Shown here: positions 52,474-61,811 of the stretch, in pieces
How the letters are laid out: every line of letters starts with the position of its first letter
Position numbering within the stretch: the stretch's first letter is position 1
Assembly (NCBI RefSeq): GCF_023701945.1
Contig: NZ_JABAEF010000026.1
Location: forward strand, 1-64,000
DNA length: 64,000 bases
Direction of reading: 5' to 3'
Origin: Rhizobium sp. CG5
GTDB taxonomy: Bacteria; Pseudomonadota; Alphaproteobacteria; Rhizobiales; Rhizobiaceae
Made by a program: the position numbers and the translations under genes
Notes under the pieces: model-generated
Databases searched by the model: none
Told to the model about the DNA's origin: nothing
The model's input: only the letters and a program-made list of their open reading frames with translations

Positions 52474-53196
52474 ATGGCCAAGCAAAATGCTGCGACGGTA
52501 CTGGTCGTTGATGACGACCCTGCCCTGGGCTCGATGATAACGGAATATCTCGATGCGCAAGGCATCAATACGGTCAATGTCGATTCCGGACGCGAGACAC
52601 TTCGCTTCTGCGAGCGCAACGGTCCGGACCTGATCCTGCTCGACCTTCAGCTTCATGGAGAGGACGGGCTCGACGTATTGCGCGAGCTGCGCCAGCGCTC
52701 CGACGTGCCTGTCATCATCACGACAGGCCACCGCAGGGATGAGATCGACAGGGTGGTCGGGCTGGAGCTCGGAGCCGACGACTATATGACCAAACCGTTC
52801 GGGCTGCGCGAGCTTCTTGCCCGCATCCGCGCCGTGATGCGTCGCCATGCGGCAGATTATGCGCATCGCAAGAACGATGGTGTCAGCTACCATTTCGGCG
52901 GCTGGACACTGCGCCCGAAGACACGGCAATTGTTCGATCCGAGCGGTGGACAGGTCCCGCTGACCAAGGGCGAACATGGCCTGCTCGTCGCGTTTCTCGA
53001 CGCGCCGCAGCGGACCCTGAGCCGGGAGCACCTGCTTCAGGCGACCCGCATTCACGAAGATATCTACGACCAGAGCATCGACGTGCAGATCCTGCGGCTG
53101 CGCCGCAAGCTCGAAAGCGACGCCAGTGCGCCGCGCGTCATCGTCACAGAGCGGGGGCTGGGTTATGTTTTCACGCTGCCCGTTGAGCGTTATTGA
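52474..53196 (+). CDS. OmpR/VirG-like response regulator
   Basis: 240 residues. Receiver domain 1-120 with the acidic pair in VVDDDPALG, phospho-acceptor Asp57 (LILLDLQLHGEDG) and Lys107 (YMTKPFG). The ELGADDYMTKPFGLRELLAR segment resembles VirG. The winged-helix output domain is at about 135-235 (GGQVPLTKGEHGLLVAFLDA; IDVQILRLRRKLE; TERGLGYVF). It is followed by overlapping di-heme peroxidase and hybrid kinase genes. A TTGACA at 52414-52419 may be its -35 box. Confidence 0.92.
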   Translation: MAKQNAATVLVVDDDPALGSMITEYLDAQGINTVNVDSGRETLRFCERNGPDLILLDLQLHGEDGLDVLRELRQRSDVPVIITTGHRRDEIDRVVGLELGADDYMTKPFGLRELLARIRAVMRRHAADYAHRKNDGVSYHFGGWTLRPKTRQLFDPSGGQVPLTKGEHGLLVAFLDAPQRTLSREHLLQATRIHEDIYDQSIDVQILRLRRKLESDASAPRVIVTERGLGYVFTLPVERY

Positions 53197-54112
53197 GGTA
53201 AGTCTTGTTAGCGGGATAGCGACGGTGTTCTTGTCGTTCCTGGCCTTGTCGGCGCCCTTCCCGGCTTACGCCAAGGAACCGATCACCCCGATCGACGCCC
53301 CCCTTTTCGACGCGAAACAGACCGATCTCGGCCGCCTGCTGTTTCATGACCCGCGCCTCTCCCGCGACGGCAGCCGCAGTTGTTCCAGTTGTCACGACAC
53401 GCGCCTCAATGGCGCAAGCCGCAACCGCTTCGACCAGGCCCTGGATGGCCAGCCGCTTGAGCTGAACACGCCGACAGTCTTCAATGCGGCGCTGAACTAT
53501 CGACTGAACTGGGAAGGCGGCGCGACAACGCTGCAGGAACAGGCGCGCGCATCGCTCCTCAATCCGAAGATCATGGGCGCCGATATGAAGACCCTGATCG
53601 AGACGCTGGATTCCGACGACACCGTCCGGCGTCTGGCAGATGTCGCCTATGGCCGACCGCTCGATGAAGATGTGCTTCTCGATGCCATTGCCGCCTATGA
53701 AACATCGCTGGTCCTGCCGAACAGCCGGTTCGACAGATGGCTGGCCGGCGATGAAACTGCGCTGACCGCTGTCGAGAAGGAAGGCTATGTCAGGTTCAAG
53801 GAAATCGGCTGTGCCGCCTGTCATCAAGGACGCAATGTCGGCGGCAATCTTTTCCAGCGCCATGGCATCTTCCATCCGCTGGCATCGCCGAAACCGGAAC
53901 GTCTGCGGGTGCCGAGTCTCAGGACCGTTGCTGATACGCCTCCCTATTTTCATGACGGCAGCGCGGAAACACTCGGCAAGGCCATTCAGGCGATGGGCCG
54001 ATCCCAGCTCGACGTCGATCTCGACCGGGACGACGTCGAGCGTATTGAAGCATTTCTGCTAAGTCTTAAAGGCAACTTGCCCGGCGAAACGATTGGGGCT
54101 CGCGCGCCATGA
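53165..54112 (+). CDS. di-heme cytochrome c peroxidase (CcpA/MauG family)
   Basis: About 315 residues from the ATG at 53165, overlapping the regulator gene by about 30 bp. A signal peptide (about 14-38, ending PFPAYA) is followed by two heme-c sites: C73SSCH77 and C216AACH220. Segments LGRLLFHDPRLSRDGSRSCS and VPSLRTVADTPPYFHDGSAE are characteristic. Periplasmic enzyme reducing hydrogen peroxide. Insertion of a peroxidase gene between a response regulator and its kinase suggests it contributes to sensing or is a co-regulated defence (inference). Ends with ATGA overlap into the kinase gene. Confidence 0.9.
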   Translation: MFSRCPLSVIEVSLVSGIATVFLSFLALSAPFPAYAKEPITPIDAPLFDAKQTDLGRLLFHDPRLSRDGSRSCSSCHDTRLNGASRNRFDQALDGQPLELNTPTVFNAALNYRLNWEGGATTLQEQARASLLNPKIMGADMKTLIETLDSDDTVRRLADVAYGRPLDEDVLLDAIAAYETSLVLPNSRFDRWLAGDETALTAVEKEGYVRFKEIGCAACHQGRNVGGNLFQRHGIFHPLASPKPERLRVPSLRTVADTPPYFHDGSAETLGKAIQAMGRSQLDVDLDRDDVERIEAFLLSLKGNLPGETIGARAP

Positions 54113-56577
54113 GAATGCAGGCTGCTCTTGCTTCCCTTGCTCTCCTGTTGTTGGCGACGACGGGTTTCGCCGTGTTCCGCGTGTCGGAACACCAGGCGGC
54201 GCTCCAGCAAATCGGCGGAGAGATCAAGACGCTGGAAGTGGCGGAGAACCGTCTCAAGAACAACGTGCTGGAGGCGCGTGCCGCCATCCTGAGAGATTAC
54301 GACGCCATGGTTGAGGCCTCTGGCCAGATGCGGCAGTCCCTGCTTGATATCGGAGAAATGGCCGTCGGGATGCCGGGTTTTGCCGGCGTCCTGGCGTCTT
54401 CGACGAAATCGCACACCGACCGGGACCTGCTGATCGAGGAGTTCAAGAGCCGGAACGCATTGCTGCAGAATTCGCTGACCTATTTCAGATCGCTCAGCGG
54501 CGAGCTTCATCGCTCACCTGCCGAAAGCGATGCGATGAAATCCGCGACCGGCGATCTTGCCGTCGCCATGCTCGGGTTTCTTCTCGACGCATCCACGCAA
54601 TCGGCTGCCGCGCTCCAGGCGAGCATCATCGACTTCGATCGCAGTCATCCACATGGCAACAACGCGCGAGTGGCAAAACGGCTGATCGCGCATGCGACAA
54701 TCGTCCACCAGACGCTCCCCCAGGTCGACCGCCTGCTTCGCGCCATTATCCAGCAGTCTCAAAGCGGCGAACCCAGCGTTTTGAGCGAGGAACTGTCCAT
54801 CGCCGAGATGCAGCATTCCAATAAAATGCAGTCCTATCTGCTGGCATTTTACTGCGCCGCCATCCTTGCGGCACTGCTCTCGTTGGTGACGGGCTATCGG
54901 CTGCGGATCAAGATCCGGCTCATCAAGGCGCGGCGGGAGCTCGATACGATCATTGCGCAGATGACGCTGCGCTCCCTGAATGCCGGCACGAGCGAACTGG
55001 ACGGCATTATCGAACAGGCGCTGGACCGCATCGCAGCCTGGGCGGGCGCGGATCAGGCGAGATATCTGTCCGTCGGCAGCAGGCGGATCAAATACAGTTC
55101 GCTATCTGCCGATGGAACGGCTGAGCGCGCGACATGTCAGTATCTGGAAAGCCTCGCGCCGGATGACGATTTCATCTATGTGACGACGCTGCGGAGCCTC
55201 AGCGATCCAGAGCTGCGCGAGGCGCTTCAGCGCGCCGAGATTTCAGCCTGGTTCTGCTACCGTTCGAAGGATTCCCGCAAAGGATCGACCCTGACGCTCG
55301 AGCGCAAGACCGGCGACTTCCTGCATGGCGGCGAAATGCTCGATCTTCTCCGAGGAACGCTTGATGCCATCTCCTCGGCCATCGACCGGGTCGTCCTCGA
55401 AACGGAACGTCGTGCGCTGGAAGATCGCCTGCACCAGGCACAGAGGCTGGAGACCATCGGCACCTTTGCCAGCGGCATCGCCCATAACTTCAACAACATC
55501 GCCGCCGCCATACAAGGCCACGCAGAAATGGCCGCCAAGGTCGCGGCGCAGACGAGTGTTCAGCGCCACCTGAGCGCGATCAGCAAGGCGGCCGACCGCG
55601 CGCAATCCGTCATCGGCGAGATCATGGCCTTCGGCAAACCAATCCAGGGCGCTTACGAGACATTCGAGTTTTCGGCGCTGGCACAGGATGTCATGCGGCT
55701 GGTCGGCCCTTCCCTCGACAATAGCGCGGAAATCGATCTCGCTATCCATCAAGACGTGCTCGTCCATGCGAATTCCGGGCAGATCCAACAGGTATTGCTC
55801 AACCTGACAAACAATGCATTGCAGGCGTTGGACGGCCCGGGGACTGTCGTTATCTCCGCCGAGCGGATCGAACTGTCGCGCAACAGCCAATTGACCCACG
55901 GGACCCTGGCGCCGGGCATCTATTCCGTTATCTCCGTCTCCGATGACGGCCGCGGAATGAAGCCGTCGACGCAAAGCCGCCTTTTCGAACCCTTCTTCAC
56001 CACCAGAAGTGCCGGCAACGGTCTTGGCCTTGCCACGGTAAAACATATCGTCACTGAACATGGCGGCGCCATCGACATGCAAAGTACCGTCGGCAAGGGT
56101 ACGTCCATCAGCATCTGGATCCCCTTCGATGAAGATGTCGCGCGACAGGTTTCGCAAAAAGGCGATGGTCAGCGTGTGCTGATCATCGACAGCGATGCGG
56201 AAGAGCTCATGCGCGAGGAAGAAACCGTCGCCGCGCTCGGCTACGAGCCGGTCAGCTTTTCGGATCCTCGCAAGGCCCTCGCTGCCTTTGCCGCCGACTT
56301 CCGGAATTTCGACGCCATCCTGATCGTCGATCACGGCTCGGCGCTCGGCCGCATCGCATCTCACTTTCTGGCGCTGAAAAGCGACATTCCAATCATATTC
56401 GCTTCAGCCGACACCGGCAACCCGACGGGCATCTTGCCTGCAGCCAGGACGATGGAGATCCTCCGCAAGCCTCTCACGCCATCGAAGCTTGCCAGGGCCC
56501 TCGGTTCCTCGTTCCGGCAAAACACTCCAACCCGCTACGACGGTAACCTCCGGCAAGCCATCGGGACATCGGCCTGA
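54109..56577 (+). CDS. VirA-like hybrid sensor histidine kinase
   Basis: 822 residues. Membrane helix 1 at about 5-24, a helical periplasmic region (about 25-242), helix 2 at about 243-265, a linker/GAF-like region (about 290-430), then the H box ETIGTFASGIAHNFNNI with phosphorylated His459 and the ATPase domain (NALQALDGPGTVV; SDDGRGMKP; LFEPFFTTR; GNGLGLATVKHI). A C-terminal receiver (about 690-805; VLIIDSDAEEL, ILIVDHG, LRKPL) is present but weakly conserved. The H-box and layout match VirA. Substrate could be redox-related given the adjacent peroxidase. Confidence 0.9.
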   Translation: MRMQAALASLALLLLATTGFAVFRVSEHQAALQQIGGEIKTLEVAENRLKNNVLEARAAILRDYDAMVEASGQMRQSLLDIGEMAVGMPGFAGVLASSTKSHTDRDLLIEEFKSRNALLQNSLTYFRSLSGELHRSPAESDAMKSATGDLAVAMLGFLLDASTQSAAALQASIIDFDRSHPHGNNARVAKRLIAHATIVHQTLPQVDRLLRAIIQQSQSGEPSVLSEELSIAEMQHSNKMQSYLLAFYCAAILAALLSLVTGYRLRIKIRLIKARRELDTIIAQMTLRSLNAGTSELDGIIEQALDRIAAWAGADQARYLSVGSRRIKYSSLSADGTAERATCQYLESLAPDDDFIYVTTLRSLSDPELREALQRAEISAWFCYRSKDSRKGSTLTLERKTGDFLHGGEMLDLLRGTLDAISSAIDRVVLETERRALEDRLHQAQRLETIGTFASGIAHNFNNIAAAIQGHAEMAAKVAAQTSVQRHLSAISKAADRAQSVIGEIMAFGKPIQGAYETFEFSALAQDVMRLVGPSLDNSAEIDLAIHQDVLVHANSGQIQQVLLNLTNNALQALDGPGTVVISAERIELSRNSQLTHGTLAPGIYSVISVSDDGRGMKPSTQSRLFEPFFTTRSAGNGLGLATVKHIVTEHGGAIDMQSTVGKGTSISIWIPFDEDVARQVSQKGDGQRVLIIDSDAEELMREEETVAALGYEPVSFSDPRKALAAFAADFRNFDAILIVDHGSALGRIASHFLALKSDIPIIFASADTGNPTGILPAARTMEILRKPLTPSKLARALGSSFRQNTPTRYDGNLRQAIGTSA

Positions 56578-56634
56578 AACCCCGCCGACCAATAGTGCTC
56601 CTGTTATGGACAATAATCATTCCAAGGAGTTCCT

Positions 56635-57381
56635 ATGAAAACCGTCTTGATTACCGGCTGCTCGTCCGGTTTCGGGCTTGAAACTGCCAAATATTTCCTC
56701 GACCGCGGCTGGAATGTCGTCGCCACGATGCGCACGCCGCGTGAAGGCATTCTGCCGGAATCCGATCGCCTGCGCCTGCTTAGCCTCGATGTCACCGATG
56801 CGACAAGCATCCGCCGGGCCGTGGAGGAAGCAGGACCAATCGACGTTCTGGTCAACAATGCCGGCATCGGCTGGCTCAACGCGCTGGAAGGCACCCCGAT
56901 GGACATGGCCCGCCATGTTTTCGAAACCAACACGATCGGCACCATGGCGATGACGCAGGCTGTCCTGCCGCAGTTCCGCCAGCGCCAGGAAGGGATCATC
57001 ATCAACGTCACATCGACTGTGACACTGATGCCGCTTCCGCTGCTCTCCATCTATACGGCTAGCAAGGCGGCTGTAGAAGCTTTCACAGCAGGATTGGCGC
57101 TGGAACTGCAGCCCTTCAATATCCGGGCAAAGCTGGTGCTGCCCGGCCGTGCACCGGAAACCCGCTTTGGCGAAAATGCCCAGGCGCTGGCTGGCGAGCA
57201 TGGCTTTCCTGAAGCCTATGGGGAGCTGGTGCAGAGCGTATTTGCAAGCTGGGCCGAGCTGCCGGCCGACCATGTGACCCGCGCGGTCGACGTGGCCGAG
57301 GCGGTGTGGCGCGCCGCCACCGATCCGTCCTGCCCGGACAGGTTGCCCGCCGGAGCCGACGCGGTGGCACTCGCCGCATAG
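56635..57381 (+). CDS. short-chain dehydrogenase/reductase
   Basis: 248 residues, classical SDR: cofactor motif TGCSSGFG (8-15), NNAGIGWL, active-site Ser in IINVTSTVTLMP and YTASK (Tyr/Lys). C-terminal part is short and variable. CCAAGGAG lies upstream of the ATG. It starts 57 bp after the kinase gene and is followed by a strong terminator, so it could be the last gene of that unit or independent. Substrate unknown. Confidence 0.9.
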   Translation: MKTVLITGCSSGFGLETAKYFLDRGWNVVATMRTPREGILPESDRLRLLSLDVTDATSIRRAVEEAGPIDVLVNNAGIGWLNALEGTPMDMARHVFETNTIGTMAMTQAVLPQFRQRQEGIIINVTSTVTLMPLPLLSIYTASKAAVEAFTAGLALELQPFNIRAKLVLPGRAPETRFGENAQALAGEHGFPEAYGELVQSVFASWAELPADHVTRAVDVAEAVWRAATDPSCPDRLPAGADAVALAA

Positions 57382-57408
57382 GTTTGAGACGCCCCCTACA
57401 AACGCATC

Positions 57409-57435
57409 GTGGCGCCGAAGCTCCTTCGGCGCCAC
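57409..57435 (+). terminator. strong hairpin terminator between convergent SDR genes
   Basis: Perfect 12-bp stem (57409-57420 with 57424-57435) closed by a 3-nt loop, followed by TCGTCTTT on the plus strand. It separates the two convergent SDR genes. Confidence 0.75.
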
Positions 57436-57468
57436 TCGTCTTTATGCGCAATTGCAAGGCCACGCCTG

Positions 57469-58182
57469 TCACGCGCCGTTTTGCCCTCCATCCAGCGTCA
57501 GGTTGACGCCGTTCGCGGCCCTGTTGCTCATCAGGAATTTCGATCCGTCGACAATATCGGCCATTTGCGGGAAGCGGCCGCTGCGGATACGCGACAGCAT
57601 GCGGGCGAAAAGTTCCTTGTCGTCCTGCCAATACGGGCTGTCTTCAACCATACCGGGATGGATGGCATTGACCCTGATGGGCGTAATCTCAATGCTCAAG
57701 GTCTTGACCAGCCCCATCACCGCGTTGTTGACCACCGTGACTGTGGTCGAGCCGGGATAGGGGATATCCTTAGCGACGCCACCGAAGATCAGCACAGACC
57801 CGTCGGGCGATAACCGATCGAGAACGGCCGCGATCGCCGCCGGATAACCGACCGTCTTGGTGGTGACGAGTTCCAGGGCACCGGCGATATTATAGGTCTT
57901 GATTGTGTTCGCATCGCGGACCATCCCGACCAGGACGAGGTGGTCGATTGAAGAAACACCGGCAAGCGCTTCCCGCAACCCTTCCGGCTTGGAGAGATCG
58001 GCCGCGATTCCCGATATCTGTCCCGTGGCATCGGGTACGGAGTGCTGGATGTCCCGGGCGACATTTTTCGCGCGCTCGGAATCGCGACCCGCGATGGTGA
58101 TTTTTGCGCCGTCTGTGAGAAGACTTGCGGCGAGTTCGCGGCCAATGCCGGCCGTTCCGCCAATGATTAGTATGTGTTTCAT
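57469..58182 (-). CDS. short-chain dehydrogenase/reductase
   Basis: 237 residues from ATG 58182. The N-terminal GGTAGIGRELA cofactor motif is good. In the central part the usual Tyr-x-x-x-Lys is not obvious: the segment after IFGGVAKDIPYPGSTTVTVV has no YxxxK, so catalytic competence is uncertain (VVNNAVMGLVKTLSIEI occupies the following helix). Ends with the common NLTLDGGQNGA. Convergent to the preceding SDR gene. Confidence 0.85.
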   Translation of the reverse strand: MKHILIIGGTAGIGRELAASLLTDGAKITIAGRDSERAKNVARDIQHSVPDATGQISGIAADLSKPEGLREALAGVSSIDHLVLVGMVRDANTIKTYNIAGALELVTTKTVGYPAAIAAVLDRLSPDGSVLIFGGVAKDIPYPGSTTVTVVNNAVMGLVKTLSIEITPIRVNAIHPGMVEDSPYWQDDKELFARMLSRIRSGRFPQMADIVDGSKFLMSNRAANGVNLTLDGGQNGA

Positions 58183-58336
58183 CGTGTCTGCCTTGGTGAA
58201 TGTTATTGGACGTCCGAACGCTGCCGGTTTCCGGTGGCGTTCGGCTTGCCCCACCAATGCGCAGTCGCGACTACAAGGGGATTTTTGGAACCGATATTCA
58301 AGTTGCAATCGTAACATCGGCTGTGAAACTGTCGGA

Positions 58337-60019
58337 CTATCGAATCAATATTTCGACGAGACTTGGTCCACTCGCCTGCTGCGCCTCACGAATGATCATC
58401 GAGATGTCTTCGACACTGTCAGCCCGGTACGCGGCAACCCCAAGCGCCTTCGCCAATGCTGTGTAATCGATCGCGGGATCGTCAAGCTGCATACCGACGA
58501 AACGTCTCTCCGTCGCGTTTTTGTAGCCGCCTGCTGCAGCGACATCCATGAGAACGTTGTAGCGCCGGTTGTTGAAGACGACGAAGATGACGTTGCTTGC
58601 ATGATGAGCTGCCGACCAGAGCGCCTGGGGCGAATACATGGCACCACCATCTCCGGTGAAGCAGATGACAGGACCGTCGCCGGCAAGGGCCATTCCGACG
58701 GCAGCCGGCATGGCGCAGCCGAGAACCCCGCCCCTGGCAAAGAAATACAGGCCGGGAGCTGTCTTCATCAGTTCTTGCACCTTGCCGAAGGTCGCAGCGG
58801 ATTCGTTGACGATGATAGTCTCGGGCGACAGGTTCTCGAGCACCGCAAGGGTTGCGGCATCAGCCGAGAGCGGCAGTATCCCATCGCTGGCGATCTCCCG
58901 GCGGATCCGCATCTTGCGTTCTGCAGCGGTGCAGTCGAGCTCTTGATGTCTTTGCCGCACGATCGAGTTGTCGATGAGCGGCGCAAGTGCCGCTGCCAGC
59001 GCGATAAGCGACGTGCCGATATCACCGACCACGGCGATGTCGCACGCAACATCTGACCCGATGGCAACACTGTTGTCGGCGATATGAATGACTAATGTGC
59101 CGGGATTGAGCGGCGCGTCCTCTCGGTAGGGATAGGAGATGAATGCCCGACTGCCGATCAGGAGCACGGCCTCATAGGATGACAATATGCTCCGGGCGGC
59201 GGACAGGTCGGGTCGGAGCATTCCATGCCAGAATATGTCGTCGCTGGAATAGGCAGCACGAGACGCAAGCTGTGTTCCGAATACGCCATATCCACCGACA
59301 TGCGCCACGGCCAGAATGCCTTGTGCCGCATCCTCGGGAATGTCGTCACCGAGAACGATGGCTATCTTATCCGGTGCAAAAGCGGCAAGCCTGCCCGCCA
59401 CATCAAGCAGATCCGGTGCGAAGCTGCTCCTGCTCGATGTGAGACGCGGCGACACCGGCCCCGTCGATGCCTCGTTCATGATGTCCATCGGCAAGGACAG
59501 AAATACGGGGCCCATTGGTGGCGTCCGTGCGATTTCGAAGGCCCGTCGCAAGGCAGGGCCTAAGTCTTCCGCGCGCCGGATTTCCGTCGCCCATTTCGAC
59601 ACCGGCGCGGCGAGAGCGACAAGATCGCCCGAGAGCCAGGGATCGGTGGACAGATGCCGCGTGTCCTGTTGACCGGCGGTGACGACGAGCGGCGTCCTGC
59701 TGGTCTGCGAAGCCACGAGAGCGCCCATGGCATTGCCCAGACCGCCGGCAGTGTGCAGATTGACGAAGGCCGGCCGGCCGGTCTTGAGGGCATAACCGTC
59801 GGCCATCGCCACCACGGTGGCTTCCTGCATGCCGAGAACGTAAGTCAGATCAGGCCGATCCACCAGCGCATCCATCAGTGGCAATTCGGTCGAACCCGGA
59901 TTGCCAAAGATGTGCGTGACGCCTTCATCGGCAAGAATATCGAGGAGATCATGCGCAATCTTGCGCCGGCTGTGAAAATCCATCGCCATTATCCAATCGT
60001 AAACATCGAGAGAGATCAT
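58337..60019 (-). CDS. thiamine-diphosphate-dependent decarboxylase, benzoylformate decarboxylase type
   Basis: 560 residues (ATG 60019; internal ATGs 10-12 codons on are also plausible). N-terminal Pyr domain: FGNPGSTELPLMDAL with the substrate-binding Ser, cofactor Glu in GMQEATVVAMADGYA, and the catalytic His in NLHTAGGLGNAMGAL. C-terminal PP domain: CFTGDGGAMYSPQALWSAAH and VVFNNRRYNVL. This pattern is closer to benzoylformate decarboxylase than to acetolactate synthase. It would decarboxylate an aromatic 2-oxoacid to an aldehyde. No partner dehydrogenase lies beside it. The gap to the SDR gene (58183-58336) is empty. Confidence 0.88.
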   Translation of the reverse strand: MISLDVYDWIMAMDFHSRRKIAHDLLDILADEGVTHIFGNPGSTELPLMDALVDRPDLTYVLGMQEATVVAMADGYALKTGRPAFVNLHTAGGLGNAMGALVASQTSRTPLVVTAGQQDTRHLSTDPWLSGDLVALAAPVSKWATEIRRAEDLGPALRRAFEIARTPPMGPVFLSLPMDIMNEASTGPVSPRLTSSRSSFAPDLLDVAGRLAAFAPDKIAIVLGDDIPEDAAQGILAVAHVGGYGVFGTQLASRAAYSSDDIFWHGMLRPDLSAARSILSSYEAVLLIGSRAFISYPYREDAPLNPGTLVIHIADNSVAIGSDVACDIAVVGDIGTSLIALAAALAPLIDNSIVRQRHQELDCTAAERKMRIRREIASDGILPLSADAATLAVLENLSPETIIVNESAATFGKVQELMKTAPGLYFFARGGVLGCAMPAAVGMALAGDGPVICFTGDGGAMYSPQALWSAAHHASNVIFVVFNNRRYNVLMDVAAAGGYKNATERRFVGMQLDDPAIDYTALAKALGVAAYRADSVEDISMIIREAQQASGPSLVEILIR

Positions 60020-60068
60020 GAACAGGGAGAGGCGGCCATGCCTTGCGACAAGTCCCGCCCGCCGTTCG

Positions 60069-61121
60069 TCACCAGCCCTGAGACACCTGCGCAGCAGCCA
60101 ACTTTGCCGTCGAGACTTCCGAGATCGTCTTCAGAACCTGGGAAGCGATCTGGTAGGGGTCGCCCTGGGAGTTCGGACGGCGATCTTCCAGATAGCCCTT
60201 GTAGTCGTTCTTGACGAAGGAATGCGGCACGCGGATCGACGCGCCACGGTCGGCCACGCCGTAGGAAAACTTGTTCCACGGAGCGGTTTCGTGCTTGCCG
60301 GTCAGGCGCAGGTGGTTGTCGGGACCGTAAACGTCGATATGCTCTCTCCAGTTCTTTTCGAATGCCGCCATCAGCGCTTCGAAATAGGCCTTGCCGCCCA
60401 CTTCGCGCATGAACTTGGTCGAGAAGTTGCAGTGCATGCCGGAGCCGTTCCAGTCGGTGTCGCCGAGCGGCTTGCAGTGATATTCGATATCGATGCCGTA
60501 TTTTTCCGTCAGGCGCTGCAGCAGGTAGCGGGCGATCCAGATCTGGTCGGCGGCGCGCTTGGAGCCCTTGCCGAACACCTGAAATTCCCACTGGCCCTTG
60601 GCCACTTCGGCATTGATGCCTTCGTGGTTGATGCCGGCGGCCAGGCACAGATCGAGATGCTCTTCGACGATCTCGCGAGCAACCGAACCGACGTTCGAAT
60701 AGCCGACGCCTGTGTAGTAAGGACCCTGGGGAGCCGGATAGCCGGTTTCCGGGAAGCCGAGCGGACGACCTTTGTCGTAGAAGAAGTATTCCTGCTCGAA
60801 ACCGAACCATGCATCTTCGTCGTCGAGAATAGTAGCCCGAGCATTGGAAGAATGCGGCGTGACGGCATCCGGCATCATGACTTCGCACATGACGAGAACG
60901 CCGTTGGTACGGGCCGGATCGGGATACATGGCGACGGGTTTCAGCACGCAGTCAGAGCTGCGGCCTTCGGCCTGCATCGTCGACGAGCCATCGAAGCCCC
61001 AGAGCGGGAGCTGTTCGAGCGTCGGAAAATCCGAAAATTCCTTGATCTGCGTCTTGCCGCGCAGGTTTGGTACAGGGGTGTAGCCATCGAGCCAGATGTA
61101 CTCGAGTTTGTATTTGGTCAT
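60069..61121 (-). CDS. glnII: glutamine synthetase II
   Basis: 350 residues, nearly canonical rhizobial GSII: MTKYKLEYIWLDGYTPVPNL, WGFDGSSTMQAEGRSSDCVL, DEDAWFGFEQEYFF, GINHEGINAEVAKGQWEFQ, MHCNFSTKFMREVGG and KHETAPWNKFSYGVADRG are all in place. It makes glutamine from glutamate, ammonium and ATP in the cytoplasm; GSII is not adenylylated. AAAGGA lies 8 nt before the ATG. In rhizobia glnII is normally NtrC/sigma-54-controlled; no convincing -24/-12 box was found by eye, and no gstI gene was identified. The gap 61122-61371 contains a hairpin and repeated ATCGGT elements. Confidence 0.97.
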   Translation of the reverse strand: MTKYKLEYIWLDGYTPVPNLRGKTQIKEFSDFPTLEQLPLWGFDGSSTMQAEGRSSDCVLKPVAMYPDPARTNGVLVMCEVMMPDAVTPHSSNARATILDDEDAWFGFEQEYFFYDKGRPLGFPETGYPAPQGPYYTGVGYSNVGSVAREIVEEHLDLCLAAGINHEGINAEVAKGQWEFQVFGKGSKRAADQIWIARYLLQRLTEKYGIDIEYHCKPLGDTDWNGSGMHCNFSTKFMREVGGKAYFEALMAAFEKNWREHIDVYGPDNHLRLTGKHETAPWNKFSYGVADRGASIRVPHSFVKNDYKGYLEDRRPNSQGDPYQIASQVLKTISEVSTAKLAAAQVSQGW

Positions 61122-61145
61122 GGAGAATTCCTTTATTCTGTGACG

Positions 61146-61164
61146 GTCGGTTACTAAAACCGAC
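61146..61164 (-). promoter_or_regulatory. short hairpin in the glnII leader
   Basis: Perfect 7-bp inverted repeat, GTCGGTT / AACCGAC, with a 5-nt loop, 25-43 nt upstream of the glnII ATG and so probably in its mRNA leader. It could affect translation or be an operator half-site. A second, longer-range pairing (GAGCGC 61196-61201 with GCGCTC 61220-61225) lies just upstream. Confidence 0.4.
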
Positions 61165-61371
61165 GACGCTGTATCGGTGTTACAGAAACGGGAAAGAGCG
61201 CTGCATCGGTAACATCGGTGCGCTCAAGCAGCCGATGACTGCGATGCCGCTGCCGGAAAACCGACGAAACTGCCAGCAACAAATCCTTGCTACAGCCGTA
61301 GCGAAAAGACCGGCAATCGTGACGCGACTGCAATTCGCGCCGGTCTCAAATGGCCTCTCCCGGAGGCCATC

Positions 61372-61755
61372 ATGTCGATCACCAAATATCCACCCGAGCC
61401 TGGTGAAAACAGGCACCCGCATCTCAGGCTCGTGTCGTCGAATGAAGATGCGATCGCGCCCGCGACTATACCCGATGAGCCGGAACAGGCCCGATCAACC
61501 GGGCATGCGGTCCTGCACGACCTGATCCGCGGCCTCGCTCTCGCGGGAGACGCCCTGCATGCCACGCCCGAATCCGTGCAGGCGCAATCGAGACTGCTGG
61601 AGGCAAACTCCAGGTCGCAATCTGAAGGAACCGGGCTTCTGGCCTGGCTGAAGACCCGGTTCAGGCGTACTGCCGCACCGGTCAATCACAGACATGAACC
61701 TGGCGGCAGCGTTACATCCGTAAGCCGAAGCTCCCGTGAAGAAACGGAGAAGTAG
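61372..61755 (+). CDS. hypothetical protein, 127 aa
   Basis: ATG at 61372 with GGAGG upstream. Hydrophilic and low-complexity at both ends (Pro/Glu/His-rich start, Ser/Arg/Glu-rich end) with one predicted helix in the middle (TGHAVLHDLIRGLALAGDAL). No signal peptide or known domain. Divergent from glnII; followed 56 bp later by a cupin gene in the same direction. Confidence 0.55.
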   Translation: MSITKYPPEPGENRHPHLRLVSSNEDAIAPATIPDEPEQARSTGHAVLHDLIRGLALAGDALHATPESVQAQSRLLEANSRSQSEGTGLLAWLKTRFRRTAAPVNHRHEPGGSVTSVSRSSREETEK

Positions 61756-61811
61756 CTTTGGCCAACCAGCCTCTGGCGCGAACCAAGCGTATCCGATCTT
61801 GAGGAAGCCAT

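Noticed and set aside
55243..56364. 373-codon minus-strand open frame
   Set aside because: Antisense to the kinase and ATPase domains of the hybrid sensor; shadow frame.
57899..59056. 385-codon plus-strand open frame
   Set aside because: Antisense to an SDR and a ThDP decarboxylase gene, crossing their intergenic gap; no coherent domain.
60018..61157. 379-codon plus-strand open frame
   Set aside because: Exactly antisense to glnII; the codon structure of glnII explains the absence of stops.
61122..61371. Sigma-54 (-24/-12) promoter or gstI gene upstream of glnII
   Set aside because: No GG-N10-GC element with acceptable flanks was found on the minus strand, and no small frame could be identified as gstI.
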